From NCBI RefSeq assembly GCF_039645585.1, contig NZ_CP147915.1, forward strand, positions 124,001 to 188,000: DNA of 64,000 nt, in the 5' to 3' direction. Within the stretch, counting starts at the first letter, position 1. Each line of letters begins with the position of its first letter. The notes below the pieces were generated by a model, which saw nothing but the letters and a program-made list of their open reading frames with translations, was not told the origin of the DNA and did no database searches. This DNA is from Sulfurimonas sp. HSL-1656 (GTDB lineage Bacteria > Campylobacterota > Campylobacteria > Campylobacterales > Sulfurimonadaceae). Made by a program: the position numbers and the translations under genes. This document shows positions 17,350-25,774 of the stretch, in pieces.

Positions 17350-19425
17350 ATGTATTATCAAACCCCGGATGTTACCAGGTATGTCGATGTAGTAACCCGC
17401 TACAGGGGCTACATTATTGCCGCCTACCTCCTGCTTTTTTTCGCGGTGCTGTCGCTCTATCACCCCAAAGTCCTCTCCTCGGACGCGATGTTCTGGCTGA
17501 AGGATTCGGCCGAACTGCACCGGAGCGAAGCGAACCGTTATACCCCCCATCTCCTCTCCAAGCTGACGGTCCATGTCGATGCCTTCGATGAAAAGACCCG
17601 GGAGGCGCTCCACAGGCTCAATGAAAGCCTGGAAGGGCTGAAGGGGGTGGATGAGGTCTACTCGCTCTTCAGCAAGGAGCAGAGTGCGATCGGCGGTGCA
17701 TCCGAGATGGTGGGCGTCGTCAGTACCGGAGAGCTGGATACCTACCGTCTGACGCGGCTGGTCAAGGAGGCGTTCAACGCCTACGGGAACGTCGTCGATC
17801 CCGATTTCAGGACGTTCCGTTTCTTTATCAGCGCGCAGGCCCCCGTTGCGATCGACGGCCTGGCGATCCCGGGGACCTACAGTTATTCGGCGACGCCCGA
17901 GCGTGTCGACTGGGCGGAACTGCTGCGCTACGGCGGGATACTGCTGCTGACCATCTTCCTCGTCTTCAGAGGACTCTTCAAGAACTATATCGCCGCGGCC
18001 AGCGCAACGGTCGTGATCACCCTCAGTACCCTTTTTACCTTCGCGCTGATCTATGTGCTGACGGGAATAGACGCCGTTCATATGACGATGCCTTTCATCA
18101 CGATCAGTATCGTGCTCGTGGACTTTCTCTTTTTCTATTACCGCTGGCATGTTTCCCAGTACAAGATCGACAAACGCAACGCGCTGATCAAGATGCTCAA
18201 CCGCAGCTCCGCGCCGGCGCTCTGGACTTCCGTCATTACGACCCTCGGGCTGGGGAGCCTGCTCTTTATCGATTCGGATATTATCCGGCTGCTCTGTCTG
18301 GGGGTGATTTTCTCCTCCATCGTCGGCTACGTCATCAACCTGACCTTCCTGCCGGCGCTGCTGAGCTATTTCGAGCTGGAACACGCCCATATCCCCTACG
18401 CGAAGATGGGCTATTTTTTCGCGTCGAGCGAGCTGCACTACAACCGGAAGTTTCTCCACCTTTTTTTGGGGGCGACCTTCGGGCTCATGGTGCTGGGCGG
18501 TTCGATGATCTACGGCGAAAGCAGCCGCTTTTTCAACCTCAACGTCGTCAATGACCAGATCCAGCTCAAGATCCCCTATGCGCGGATCGATCTCGAACTT
18601 ATCGGCTCCATCGACCGTTTTACGGAGGCGTTGGAAGAGAAATTCGAAGACAGCCTGGGCGAGGTCGTCTCCCTCGCGTCGATCGTCGAGAACCTCAATG
18701 ACGCCAACTCCCAGACGGACACGCTCGATGACGAGGCACTGATGCAGGCGCTTTTCTACCTCGATCTTTACGGGATGCGGGAGCGTTACTACGATGAGGA
18801 CGCGGTTAACATCCGCATCAACCTCTTTGATGTCGACAAACTGGAACTCATCGACTGGCTGTCGCATTACAGCGCCCTGGAGATCTTCTTCGTGGACAAG
18901 GAGACGCTGCTCGACAGCGCGAAATTCAACAAGACGCTGCTGCTGTCAACATCGCTGTTTTCGGCCCTGCTCGTTATCGGGTTCATCACAGGGTGGATTT
19001 TCCGCTCCGTGCCGATGGTTTTTGTCGGATTCGTCGTCAACGCGGTGCCCATTGCCTGGTTCGGGCTGCTGGTGCGGCTGCTCGACGTGCCACTGAGCCT
19101 GGAGATGCTGATTGCCATGACGATTGCCGTCGGGCTTGCGTCGGACGCGACGATCCACTTCGCGTACAAGTATTTCCGGGCACGCTATTTCGGCCGGAGC
19201 CAGAAGCATGCGCTGGAGAAGATGTATTTCTATTCGGGCATCCCGGTGATTATCGGCTCTGTGGTGCTGATTGCCGTTTTTGCGGCACTCTATCTCTCAA
19301 CCGTGGAGTCGCTGCAGCTCATCGGCCTCTACAGTGCCGTGCTCGTTTTTATCTCGCTGCTGACGGACCTGTTCGTGTTGCCGGTGATGCTGCTCTATAT
19401 CGACCGGTTCGATCGGGGCATATAA
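17350..19425 (+). CDS. RND/MMPL-family transporter
   Basis: A 691-residue membrane protein with an N-terminal transmembrane helix, a periplasmic loop of about 160 residues, a group of about five helices (residues about 195-335), a second large periplasmic loop, and a second helix group to the end. The twofold layout and single-chain length fit the MMPL/hydrophobe exporter branch of the RND superfamily. It has no partner resembling AcrA or TolC here. Its close coupling to an exported thioredoxin-fold protein suggests a substrate handled in the periplasm. The substrate is unknown. Confidence 0.85.
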   Translation: MYYQTPDVTRYVDVVTRYRGYIIAAYLLLFFAVLSLYHPKVLSSDAMFWLKDSAELHRSEANRYTPHLLSKLTVHVDAFDEKTREALHRLNESLEGLKGVDEVYSLFSKEQSAIGGASEMVGVVSTGELDTYRLTRLVKEAFNAYGNVVDPDFRTFRFFISAQAPVAIDGLAIPGTYSYSATPERVDWAELLRYGGILLLTIFLVFRGLFKNYIAAASATVVITLSTLFTFALIYVLTGIDAVHMTMPFITISIVLVDFLFFYYRWHVSQYKIDKRNALIKMLNRSSAPALWTSVITTLGLGSLLFIDSDIIRLLCLGVIFSSIVGYVINLTFLPALLSYFELEHAHIPYAKMGYFFASSELHYNRKFLHLFLGATFGLMVLGGSMIYGESSRFFNLNVVNDQIQLKIPYARIDLELIGSIDRFTEALEEKFEDSLGEVVSLASIVENLNDANSQTDTLDDEALMQALFYLDLYGMRERYYDEDAVNIRINLFDVDKLELIDWLSHYSALEIFFVDKETLLDSAKFNKTLLLSTSLFSALLVIGFITGWIFRSVPMVFVGFVVNAVPIAWFGLLVRLLDVPLSLEMLIAMTIAVGLASDATIHFAYKYFRARYFGRSQKHALEKMYFYSGIPVIIGSVVLIAVFAALYLSTVESLQLIGLYSAVLVFISLLTDLFVLPVMLLYIDRFDRGI

Positions 19426-19632
19426 GGGAGGTCGCGCTCTTCGGGGCATTTTGATGCAGTATTGCAGGCTACTTTTCCTGTTTGTGGTTTGGGTACGGGT
19501 TTGGATTGATTAAGGATCGGGCGGTGCAGAAAACAGCGAAGATCAAAGATGGGCGCAGCCACTGCCTTTTTCGGTCAGCGGTGTAGATGCAATAGTTTCG
19601 TATGGAGGCTCACAAGTTGGCTGTGTGCCCGA

Positions 19633-19661
19633 AAGAAGCCCTTACTCGGAAGGGGCTTCTT
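19633..19661 (-). terminator. terminator overlapping the stop codon of the lipoprotein gene
   Basis: AAGAAGCCC at 19633-19641 and GGGCTTCTT at 19653-19661 form a 9-bp stem. The minus-strand gene stops at 19642, so its last codons and stop lie within the hairpin. Only a short T-rich tail (TTCTTTC) follows. Confidence 0.55.
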
Positions 19662-20313
19662 GTTGCAGGTAGTATCTATTGATATGATGGACGATATCCT
19701 GTGCAATATAGTCGCCGATCGGTGCTTCAATGGCATCAAGCAATATCGGCGTGACATCGTCGTCGTAATTAATAAAGACGATCCCGCCGATGAATGGGAT
19801 GATCCCCACTTCCAACCATCCTATCTCGGTCCATGTTCTGTCCATCTCCGCATGTCTGATATCAAGATCGATCGGTGTTTGATAGGCGTCGATTTTTGTA
19901 TTGTTTGCGTCGGTTAAGAGAATGTCGATATCGAATTTTGCTTTGTAGATGTAACCGTTCCATGCAGGGGTCCAGATCAAGAAACCGGGCCAGTTAATCA
20001 GAAAGTTCCATCCGGAACCATCGTATTGGTGTGTTACCTCGATTTTGGCGATGACATCTGCCGTCACAGTGCCGTTAAAATTATAAGGGTAAAACACTTC
20101 GGCAGAGTAATTGGAGAGAGAGGATACGATGCCGCGGATAATCTGTTCCCCTTCCTTATCGTTTGAGGACGTAACGATTCCAACCTTCGACTTTGCATGC
20201 AGCATATCATGATCCGTATGCTTGTAGTCACCTATATTGATTACTTCCAATTTGTGCGAACATCCTGTTGTCAGCAGCAATACTGCCAACAACCCTAATA
20301 ACATTTTTAACAC
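19642..20313 (-). CDS. lipoprotein, last gene of an AT-rich trio
   Basis: A 223-residue protein with a signal peptide and lipobox LTTGC (Cys18), so it should be lipid-anchored. The middle has an aromatic-rich patch (SGWNFLINWPGFLIWTPAWNG) and FIGGIVFINYDDD, hinting at a membrane-touching hairpin. No family is recognised. Base composition is clearly more AT-rich than the flanking housekeeping genes, as for the two upstream genes. The three genes (21609 to 19642) run in the same direction with small gaps and may act as one surface or envelope module. Confidence 0.75.
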   Translation of the reverse strand: MLKMLLGLLAVLLLTTGCSHKLEVINIGDYKHTDHDMLHAKSKVGIVTSSNDKEGEQIIRGIVSSLSNYSAEVFYPYNFNGTVTADVIAKIEVTHQYDGSGWNFLINWPGFLIWTPAWNGYIYKAKFDIDILLTDANNTKIDAYQTPIDLDIRHAEMDRTWTEIGWLEVGIIPFIGGIVFINYDDDVTPILLDAIEAPIGDYIAQDIVHHINRYYLQQEAPSE

Positions 20314-20381
20314 GAATACTCCTGATGTTTAGATGATGTACCACTTCGGTACGGGTTCATATGGGTGTAATGATTCTGCAT

Positions 20382-20444
20382 AGTCGCGCATCGCGACTGA
20401 CGCACTATGGACGTTTGATGCAAGTGTCCGGCTGTGCGTGCCGG
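20382..20444. other. two hairpins in the gap between lipoprotein genes
   Basis: The 141-base gap 20314-20454 holds AGTCGCG/CGCGACT (20382-20388, 20392-20398; 7-bp stem, 3-nt loop) and CCGGC/GCCGG (20428-20432, 20440-20444). They are GC-rich in an AT-rich neighbourhood and lack T runs. They could stop or process the trio transcript. Confidence 0.4.
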
Positions 20445-20454
20445 GAGTGCGGCA

Positions 20455-21012
20455 TTATTTGACGCTCTCCAAAAATGTTTTGTCAGATAAAAAGGCGTCA
20501 ATCAGCTTTTGCATGGCGACAGGGTAGTTGTCCAAGGCATTTTCGATGGCGATCTGACCAATAAACGAGGAGTCCCATTCATGGTGGATGGAGAGTTCTT
20601 TGTTGTAAACGTTTGTCCCATCATTCTCAACCTGGAACTTTGCACTCAAATCAGCCGTACCGATACTGAAACCGGAGATGTCAACATCGTTACGAATCAA
20701 TGTAGCGGTGATCTTGATCTTGGAGTGTTTGTCATACAGTGCAGCCTGCTGCAAATGTTCTTGCAGTGATTTTTGCAGGTATGTTGTGAAAGAACCCCCG
20801 TACGGGGAAACCATATTAGCGGCTCGTAATGACACCTCTTCGTCAGATTCGTCACTGCTTTCACTGCCGTTGACAGACATTTTCTGCAGATTTTGATCTT
20901 TCAAATAGTTGATAGAGTTGAAGTCAGGCTGGTACGGGTGCCCCTTGATTGAACAGCCGGAAAACAGAAGGACCGAGAATAGAACAGCGGCTATACTTTT
21001 GAAAAAAAACAT
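20455..21012 (-). CDS. lipoprotein, YajG-like by layout
   Basis: A 185-residue protein with a signal peptide and lipobox LFSGC. The mature part carries a serine/acid-rich linker (SESSDESDEEVS), then a domain with FTTYLQKSLQEHLQQAALYD and KITATLIRNDVDISGF. Its order resembles the YajG group of small outer-membrane lipoproteins, but this is a weak impression. It lies 9 bases downstream of the preceding lipoprotein gene and shares its AT-rich composition. Confidence 0.72.
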   Translation of the reverse strand: MFFFKSIAAVLFSVLLFSGCSIKGHPYQPDFNSINYLKDQNLQKMSVNGSESSDESDEEVSLRAANMVSPYGGSFTTYLQKSLQEHLQQAALYDKHSKIKITATLIRNDVDISGFSIGTADLSAKFQVENDGTNVYNKELSIHHEWDSSFIGQIAIENALDNYPVAMQKLIDAFLSDKTFLESVK

Positions 21013-21021
21013 CGGATTACC

Positions 21022-21609
21022 TTATTGAAATTTGTCGGATCGCATTAATTTGTACATCAACTTCAGGTATGCATCTTCGGAAGCCCTTTTTCCGGCGAGT
21101 GAAAAGTCATCTCTGAACTCTTCAAATTCTGCATTCCCCTCCGAAGATACGGTTTCTTCCCAAATTTTTTTCCCGTTGGTATCTATGGCTTGACAGGTGA
21201 TGGCCATGGTGAATTGTGTCGGCGGCCAGGTCAACAGACTGTCCGAAGAGGATGTCGTCTTTATGCTTTGTGTAAAAACATATTTGATGTTCTTGGCTGC
21301 GATGAACTCTTGATCATCCAGTGCCGGAAGCGAGTAGACTCTGGTAAAGACTTTTGACAAGACGGTATTGAATGCACCTTCCGTATCTTTGTATGGCGTG
21401 TACTTGACGTCATCTCCCCCGCCCCCGGGGGTAGTGATCTCGAATGCGCGATCTGCAGGAGAGATGTAATAGCCCACGTTGATGTCAAACTGTTTGCTGA
21501 CTTCGGCACTCCTGATTTTTTCAAGTTCAGGGGTAACGGTGATTTTGTGCGCACAGCCACTGAAAAACAATAGGACGGACAATGAAAAAAATAAATGAGT
21601 GTATTTCAT
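21022..21609 (-). CDS. lipoprotein, first gene of an AT-rich trio
   Basis: A 195-residue protein with a signal peptide and lipobox FFSGC. The body includes ITTPGGGGDDVKYTPYKDTEGAFNTVLSKVF and FTMAITCQAIDTNGKKIWEETV, which looks like a small envelope domain, but I do not recognise the family. It heads the trio. A TATACT box lies upstream at 21676-21681 on the minus strand. The five-tRNA operon begins 270 bases further on, a typical insertion neighbourhood. Confidence 0.72.
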   Translation of the reverse strand: MKYTHLFFSLSVLLFFSGCAHKITVTPELEKIRSAEVSKQFDINVGYYISPADRAFEITTPGGGGDDVKYTPYKDTEGAFNTVLSKVFTRVYSLPALDDQEFIAAKNIKYVFTQSIKTTSSSDSLLTWPPTQFTMAITCQAIDTNGKKIWEETVSSEGNAEFEEFRDDFSLAGKRASEDAYLKLMYKLMRSDKFQ

Positions 21610-21675
21610 CTAAAGAGCCTTATGAATAAGTTTTTGTTGGGCATCGTTTCACCTTTCAGTCTATGTGGTATTAAC

Positions 21676-21681
21676 AGTATA
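21676..21681 (-). promoter_or_regulatory. candidate -10 box of the lipoprotein trio
   Basis: The minus strand reads TATACT here, 67 bases before the ATG at 21609. The -35 region is poor. The rest of the 269-base gap 21610-21878 is AT-rich and shows no other feature. Confidence 0.35.
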
Positions 21682-21878
21682 TGCCTCTTTTTGTCGGCAA
21701 AATACATTTTGTATAACACATTATCATATTATTAACTATCTTAAAGTTTTTATTTGGATTGGGATCGTATGGCAGATGTTCGGTGAAATGGGAATTTGGA
21801 GGATGAGTGCAGACAGAATGTAGTTTTATTTTTTATATAAAGAAGATAAAGAGTAAAGCTGTATAGATGTTGGGGGAG

Positions 21879-21964
21879 TGGTGCGGACGAGAGGACTTGA
21901 ACCTCCACACCTTTTGGGCACCAGATCCTAAGTCTGGCGTGTCTACCAATTCCACCACGTCCGC
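21879..21964 (-). tRNA. tRNA-Leu(TAG)
   Basis: An 86-nt tRNA with a long variable arm. The acceptor stem GCGGACG pairs with CGTCCGC, CCA is encoded, and the loop CTTAGGA gives anticodon TAG. It is the last gene of the minus-strand tRNA operon. Confidence 0.95.
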
Positions 21965-22034
21965 GTGGGAATGTTAAATGTATCTCTTGTTTTCGGAAGA
22001 AAACAAAAGCTTTAATGCCATAGCGGCAAGCGTA

Positions 22035-22059
22035 GAAAATCGGGCTTTGCACGGTTTTC
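22035..22059 (+). repeat. TTT-loop hairpin element, copy C
   Basis: An 11-bp stem GAAAATCGGGC / GCACGGTTTTC with a TTT loop, one G-A mismatch at pair 9, preceded by AAGCGTA and followed by GTTTTC. It lies in the 107-base spacer between tRNA-Leu(TAG) and tRNA-Arg(TCT). Copies A (38455) and B (55011) share the loop, the stem length and the flanks. Confidence 0.5.
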
Positions 22060-22071
22060 GTTTTCAATAAG

Positions 22072-22148
<77 letters not shown>

Positions 22149-22169
22149 ATCTATGATGGGAAACCCCGG

Positions 22170-22246
22170 TGGTGCGCCCGAAAGGATTCGAACCTTTAAC
22201 CGTCGGATCCGAAGTCCGATACTCTATCCAGTTGAGCCACGGGCGC
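22170..22246 (-). tRNA. tRNA-Arg(TCG)
   Basis: A 77-nt cloverleaf with acceptor GCGCCCG / CGGGCGC, an encoded CCA, and loop CTTCGGA giving anticodon TCG (reads CGA). A second arginine tRNA next to it suggests an ancestral duplication. Confidence 0.94.
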
Positions 22247-22307
22247 TTCCATAGTGAAAAAACGTATGGTGTATCAAAAAAAATCTATCGGGAATGTTGT
22301 CAAAACA

Positions 22308-22384
22308 TGGGGTGGGTAATGGGGTTCGAACCCACGACCCCCAGTGCCACAAACTGGTGCTCTAACCGACTGAGCTATACCCAC
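22308..22384 (-). tRNA. tRNA-His(GTG)
   Basis: Acceptor GTGGGTA / TACCCAC, discriminator C73 with encoded CCA, and loop TTGTGGC giving anticodon GTG. The base before the stem (22385) can supply the G-1 that histidyl-tRNA synthetase needs, opposite C73. Confidence 0.95.
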
Positions 22385-22404
22385 CATGAAGAATGTTGTA
22401 GAGG

Positions 22405-22482
22405 TGGTCGGGGTGAAAGGACTCGAACCTTCGGCCCCTTGGTCCCAAACCAAGTACTCTAACCATACTGAGCTACACCCCG
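22405..22482 (-). tRNA. tRNA-Pro(TGG)
   Basis: Acceptor CGGGGTG / CACCCCG, encoded CCA, and loop TTTGGGA giving anticodon TGG. It is the first gene of the Pro-His-Arg-Arg-Leu operon. Confidence 0.95.
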
Positions 22483-22524
22483 ACCTTGTCACCTCACACG
22501 GATAATCCGGATAAGTGAGGCGAA

Positions 22525-22553
22525 ATTATAACCGATGTTAAGCCTGTTGTCAA
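22525..22553 (-). promoter_or_regulatory. consensus sigma70 promoter of the tRNA operon
   Basis: On the minus strand TTGACA (22553-22548) is followed after exactly 17 bases by TATAAT (22530-22525). The discriminator after it is GC-rich (TTCGCCTC), as in growth-rate-controlled stable RNA promoters. The mature tRNA-Pro starts 43 bases downstream. Confidence 0.85.
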
Positions 22554-22602
22554 TACTTTTTTGCTTAAATAGATCGGTAAACAAAGAAGACAGGACACCC
22601 TG

Positions 22603-23946
22603 ATGAAGATAGCACGCTTTAGCCGTATAGGATTCATTCTCGCCGCCGCCGGAAGTGCGGTCGGGCTTGGGAATATCTGGAAATTTCCCTACATTACGGG
22701 GGAATACGGCGGCGGCGCCTTCGTCATGGTTTACCTTTTTACGGTCATGCTCATCGGCTTCTCCATCATGATTGCCGAGCTGCTCATAGGGTTTCTCAGC
22801 CGCCGGGATGCTTTGACGGCGTTTGAAGAGCTGGCACCGCGCCATAAGGAGGCGTGGAAATGGGGCGGGTTGATGGCCTTTTCCGGGCTGCTCATCATGA
22901 CCTTCTACTCCGTGGTAATCGGCTGGATCTTCAACTACATCTTCGTCTCGCTCGGCAATCTGCCCTCTTCGCCGGAGGAAGCGGCGGGGCTTTTTAAGAC
23001 GATGGTGGGCTCGGACATCAAAACCCAGATCTTCTACCATACGCTTGCCTTCGCCATCATCACTGCCATTATCATCCGCGGGATCAAGGGGGGTATCGAG
23101 CGGCTGAATCTGGTCCTGATGCCGATGCTCTTTCTCATTGTCGGCGGGATGTTCCTCTACGCGACGACCCAGGCGGGTTTTTCGCAGGCGTGGGACTTTA
23201 TGTTCAGTGTCGACTGGAGCAAACTTAATTCCGAAGCCTTTGTGACTGCCGTCGGACACGCCTTCTTCACCCTCTCGCTCGGAATGGGCGCGCTGCTGAC
23301 CTACTCCGCCTCCCTCCCCAAGGAGAGCAGCCTTGTCAAAAGTGCCCTTGTCGTCGTGGCCCTCGATACGGGCATCGCTCTGCTGGCAGGGCTGATGCTC
23401 TTCACCTTCCTCTACCAGTACGGTGCGGAACCTTCCGCCGGTCCGGGCCTCGTCTTTATTTCGCTGCCGGCGGTCTTTTACGAGATGGGGACGCTGGGCA
23501 ACGTCTTCGCGGTGCTCTTTTTTATCTCCCTTGCCTTCGCCGGGCTCACCTCCGCCGTCTCCCTCGTCGAACCGATGGTGCAGCTGGCCATAGACCGTTT
23601 CGGCTGGAGCCGTTTCAAGGCCTCGGCGACAATGGGGCTGTTCTTCTACCTTGTCGGCATCGTCGTCATCTACTCGAACAGCAGCGACTACGGTGCGATG
23701 CTTACCTGGGGCGGCAAGAATCTCTTCGACTGGGTCGACTATATCACCGCCTCGATCCTGCTTCCGACCGGCGGACTGATCATGGCGATTTTTATCGGCT
23801 ACGTCATCGAACCCGGCCGCGTCGAAGCGGCGGTGAAGCGGCAGATGGGCTTTGCCTACGGCATCTGGCATTTCAGCCTGCGCTACATCGCCCCGGTGGC
23901 GCTTGTCGTCGTCATGCTGAACATGATGGGTATTTTGAAGTTATAG
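22603..23946 (+). CDS. sodium-dependent NSS-family amino-acid transporter
   Basis: A 447-residue membrane protein of the neurotransmitter:sodium symporter family (LeuT fold), with about 11 transmembrane helices. The signature GSAVGLGNIWKFPY and GGGAF in helix 1 forms the sodium and substrate site. FFTLSLGMGALLTYSASL is the conserved helix-6 to 7 part. It probably imports an amino acid with Na+. The substrate is unclear. It converges on ribE with only 7 bases between them. Confidence 0.92.
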   Translation: MKIARFSRIGFILAAAGSAVGLGNIWKFPYITGEYGGGAFVMVYLFTVMLIGFSIMIAELLIGFLSRRDALTAFEELAPRHKEAWKWGGLMAFSGLLIMTFYSVVIGWIFNYIFVSLGNLPSSPEEAAGLFKTMVGSDIKTQIFYHTLAFAIITAIIIRGIKGGIERLNLVLMPMLFLIVGGMFLYATTQAGFSQAWDFMFSVDWSKLNSEAFVTAVGHAFFTLSLGMGALLTYSASLPKESSLVKSALVVVALDTGIALLAGLMLFTFLYQYGAEPSAGPGLVFISLPAVFYEMGTLGNVFAVLFFISLAFAGLTSAVSLVEPMVQLAIDRFGWSRFKASATMGLFFYLVGIVVIYSNSSDYGAMLTWGGKNLFDWVDYITASILLPTGGLIMAIFIGYVIEPGRVEAAVKRQMGFAYGIWHFSLRYIAPVALVVVMLNMMGILKL

Positions 23947-23953
23947 AAGGGGC

Positions 23954-24565
23954 TTAGTAAAGCGCCGTGAAGCGTTCGGCGGTTTCCCAGTCGAGTTTCG
24001 CATCCTTGTGCGCAAGAAAGTGGGCGATGTAGCGGGCGAACATATCCGTTTCGATATTCACTTTCGTACCGCCGATGTAACTGCCGAAGAGGGTCTCGCG
24101 CATTGTAATGGGAATGATCGTGAGGCGGAAACTGCTTTCGTAAACGTCATTGACGGTGAGGCTGACGCCGTCAATGGCAATGGAGCCCTTGGGGACGATG
24201 TAGGGGATGAACTTCTTGTCGACATCGATGACGACGTCGTAGCTGTTGCCGTTATCGGTGATGCTTTTGACGGTGCCGACGGTGTCCACGTGCCCCTGGA
24301 CGATATGCCCCTCCAGCCGGTCGCCGAACTGCATGGCCGGTTCGATATGCACGCGCCCTTTGAGGTTTTCGGTGGCGATGATCCCCTGCGTTTCGGGGGA
24401 GAGCTCGACGGTGAAACCGTCGCTTTCCAGGGAGACGACGCTGAGGCAGGCGCCGTTGATGGCAACGGAGTCGCCGAGTTTCGGACGGTAGGCGGCCTTG
24501 AGGCTCAGGCGCTCTCCGCCATACCTCTTTACCGTCGCCATCTCCCGGATCAACCCTGTGAACAT
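23954..24565 (-). CDS. ribE: riboflavin synthase alpha chain
   Basis: This enzyme dismutates two 6,7-dimethyl-8-ribityllumazine molecules to riboflavin. The 203-residue protein contains the two lumazine-binding repeats: MFTGLIREMATV at the start, and GHIVQGHVDTVGTV at about residue 95. GDSVAINGACLSV and KGSIAIDGVSLTV are the matching second strands of each half. Length is usual. No FMN riboswitch was seen upstream (24566-24698). Confidence 0.95.
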   Translation of the reverse strand: MFTGLIREMATVKRYGGERLSLKAAYRPKLGDSVAINGACLSVVSLESDGFTVELSPETQGIIATENLKGRVHIEPAMQFGDRLEGHIVQGHVDTVGTVKSITDNGNSYDVVIDVDKKFIPYIVPKGSIAIDGVSLTVNDVYESSFRLTIIPITMRETLFGSYIGGTKVNIETDMFARYIAHFLAHKDAKLDWETAERFTALY

Positions 24566-24698
24566 TATGCGTTGCCTCCAAATTTATAATTCCATATTGT
24601 ACCTAGTCCATGATTGATTTTAATTTCAGGCCAGCCTAAGTGCCTTTTTAATGTTTGGGGAATAGCATTAAAGTTAATATATGTTCAAAAGGACTGTC

Positions 24699-25685
24699 AT
24701 GCGTTTATTGATATTGCCATTGTTGGCCGCTACTATGACAATATGGTTTGCAGGTTGTGGTAGTGGGGATTCTACTGAATCGACAAGTCCAGACGGTGCT
24801 CCATTGAATGTATTGTCAATGTCGCCTGACGGCAATGCAACGGGTATCGTGCCTGATACGAATATTTCTGTAACCTTCAGTGCTCTAATCAGTGCAGCAA
24901 CCATCAATGCAACAAGCTTTGAAATTCAAGACGAGAGTAATAGCAGTGTTGTGGGGAACATTGTCGTTAATGGAGCTAAAGCGATATTTGATCCGGTCGG
25001 GGACTTGTCATTTGGAACAAAATATACGGGGATACTTACAACACAAGTTACCGATGTACAGGGCAATCCGCTTGCACACACATTCAGGTGGAGTTTCACA
25101 ACGATAATTGCACCGGTTCTTTTCAAAACAGGTCAGACGAAAAGCTATGATGAAAACGGTATCGAAGTGATTGATAGCTCTCTCAAAGATGATGGTTACT
25201 ACCAAAAAGGAGATGATCATAATTATTCCCGAGACAACGCCAACGAGATCGTCACTGACCATAGCAGCGGGCTGATGTGGCAGGATGACGCCAATGTTAC
25301 CAGTGTTTCGAAACCCTGGTTGACCAGTTCAAATGCTCTTTTATGCTCGGATTCCGGTGACGCAACATCGTCATCTTGTCTTGATACCTCCGGGGATACG
25401 GCTGCAACTTATTGCGAAAATCTTACCCTAGGTGGGTTTACTGATTGGCGGCTGCCGACACTCAAGGAATTGGAAGGCTTGAGTGATTTTGGCATTTATA
25501 ATCCAGCTTTGGGCCCGGTGTTTCAACATGTTGTGAGCACAGAAAGTTTTTCCATTTATTGGTCTTCTACATCGTATGTGTATTTTCCAAATTTTGCATT
25601 GGGGATAAATTTCTATCATGGGGGTTCGACAAATAATTACAAAGATGCCGACGGATTCATCCGGTGTGTAAGAGTCAAGCAGTAA
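24699..25685 (+). CDS. lipoprotein with Ig-like domain and DUF1566 domain
   Basis: A 328-residue lipoprotein (lipobox FAGC). After the anchor comes a bacterial Ig-like domain (SMSPDGNATGIVPDTNISVTF to FRWSFTT) and then a DUF1566 domain, with GLMWQDD, DWRLPTLKELEGL and YWSSTS. The ATG at 24699 has AAAGGA at 24688-24693; the ATG at 24681 does not. DUF1566 has a C-type-lectin-like look but unknown ligand. It is AT-richer than its neighbours and is followed by a second DUF1566 gene. Confidence 0.85.
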   Translation: MRLLILPLLAATMTIWFAGCGSGDSTESTSPDGAPLNVLSMSPDGNATGIVPDTNISVTFSALISAATINATSFEIQDESNSSVVGNIVVNGAKAIFDPVGDLSFGTKYTGILTTQVTDVQGNPLAHTFRWSFTTIIAPVLFKTGQTKSYDENGIEVIDSSLKDDGYYQKGDDHNYSRDNANEIVTDHSSGLMWQDDANVTSVSKPWLTSSNALLCSDSGDATSSSCLDTSGDTAATYCENLTLGGFTDWRLPTLKELEGLSDFGIYNPALGPVFQHVVSTESFSIYWSSTSYVYFPNFALGINFYHGGSTNNYKDADGFIRCVRVKQ

Positions 25686-25774
25686 TTTTCTCTCCATATC
25701 CCGGCAATTACATTTGTTGAATAGTGTTATGGGTTTATGCGAAGTTATAAATCCCGATCAATAAGGTAGGAAAA

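Noticed and set aside
16888-18867. Open frame of 659 codons on the minus strand
   Set aside because: It is antisense to the thioredoxin-fold and RND genes, with charged low-complexity composition typical of shadows.
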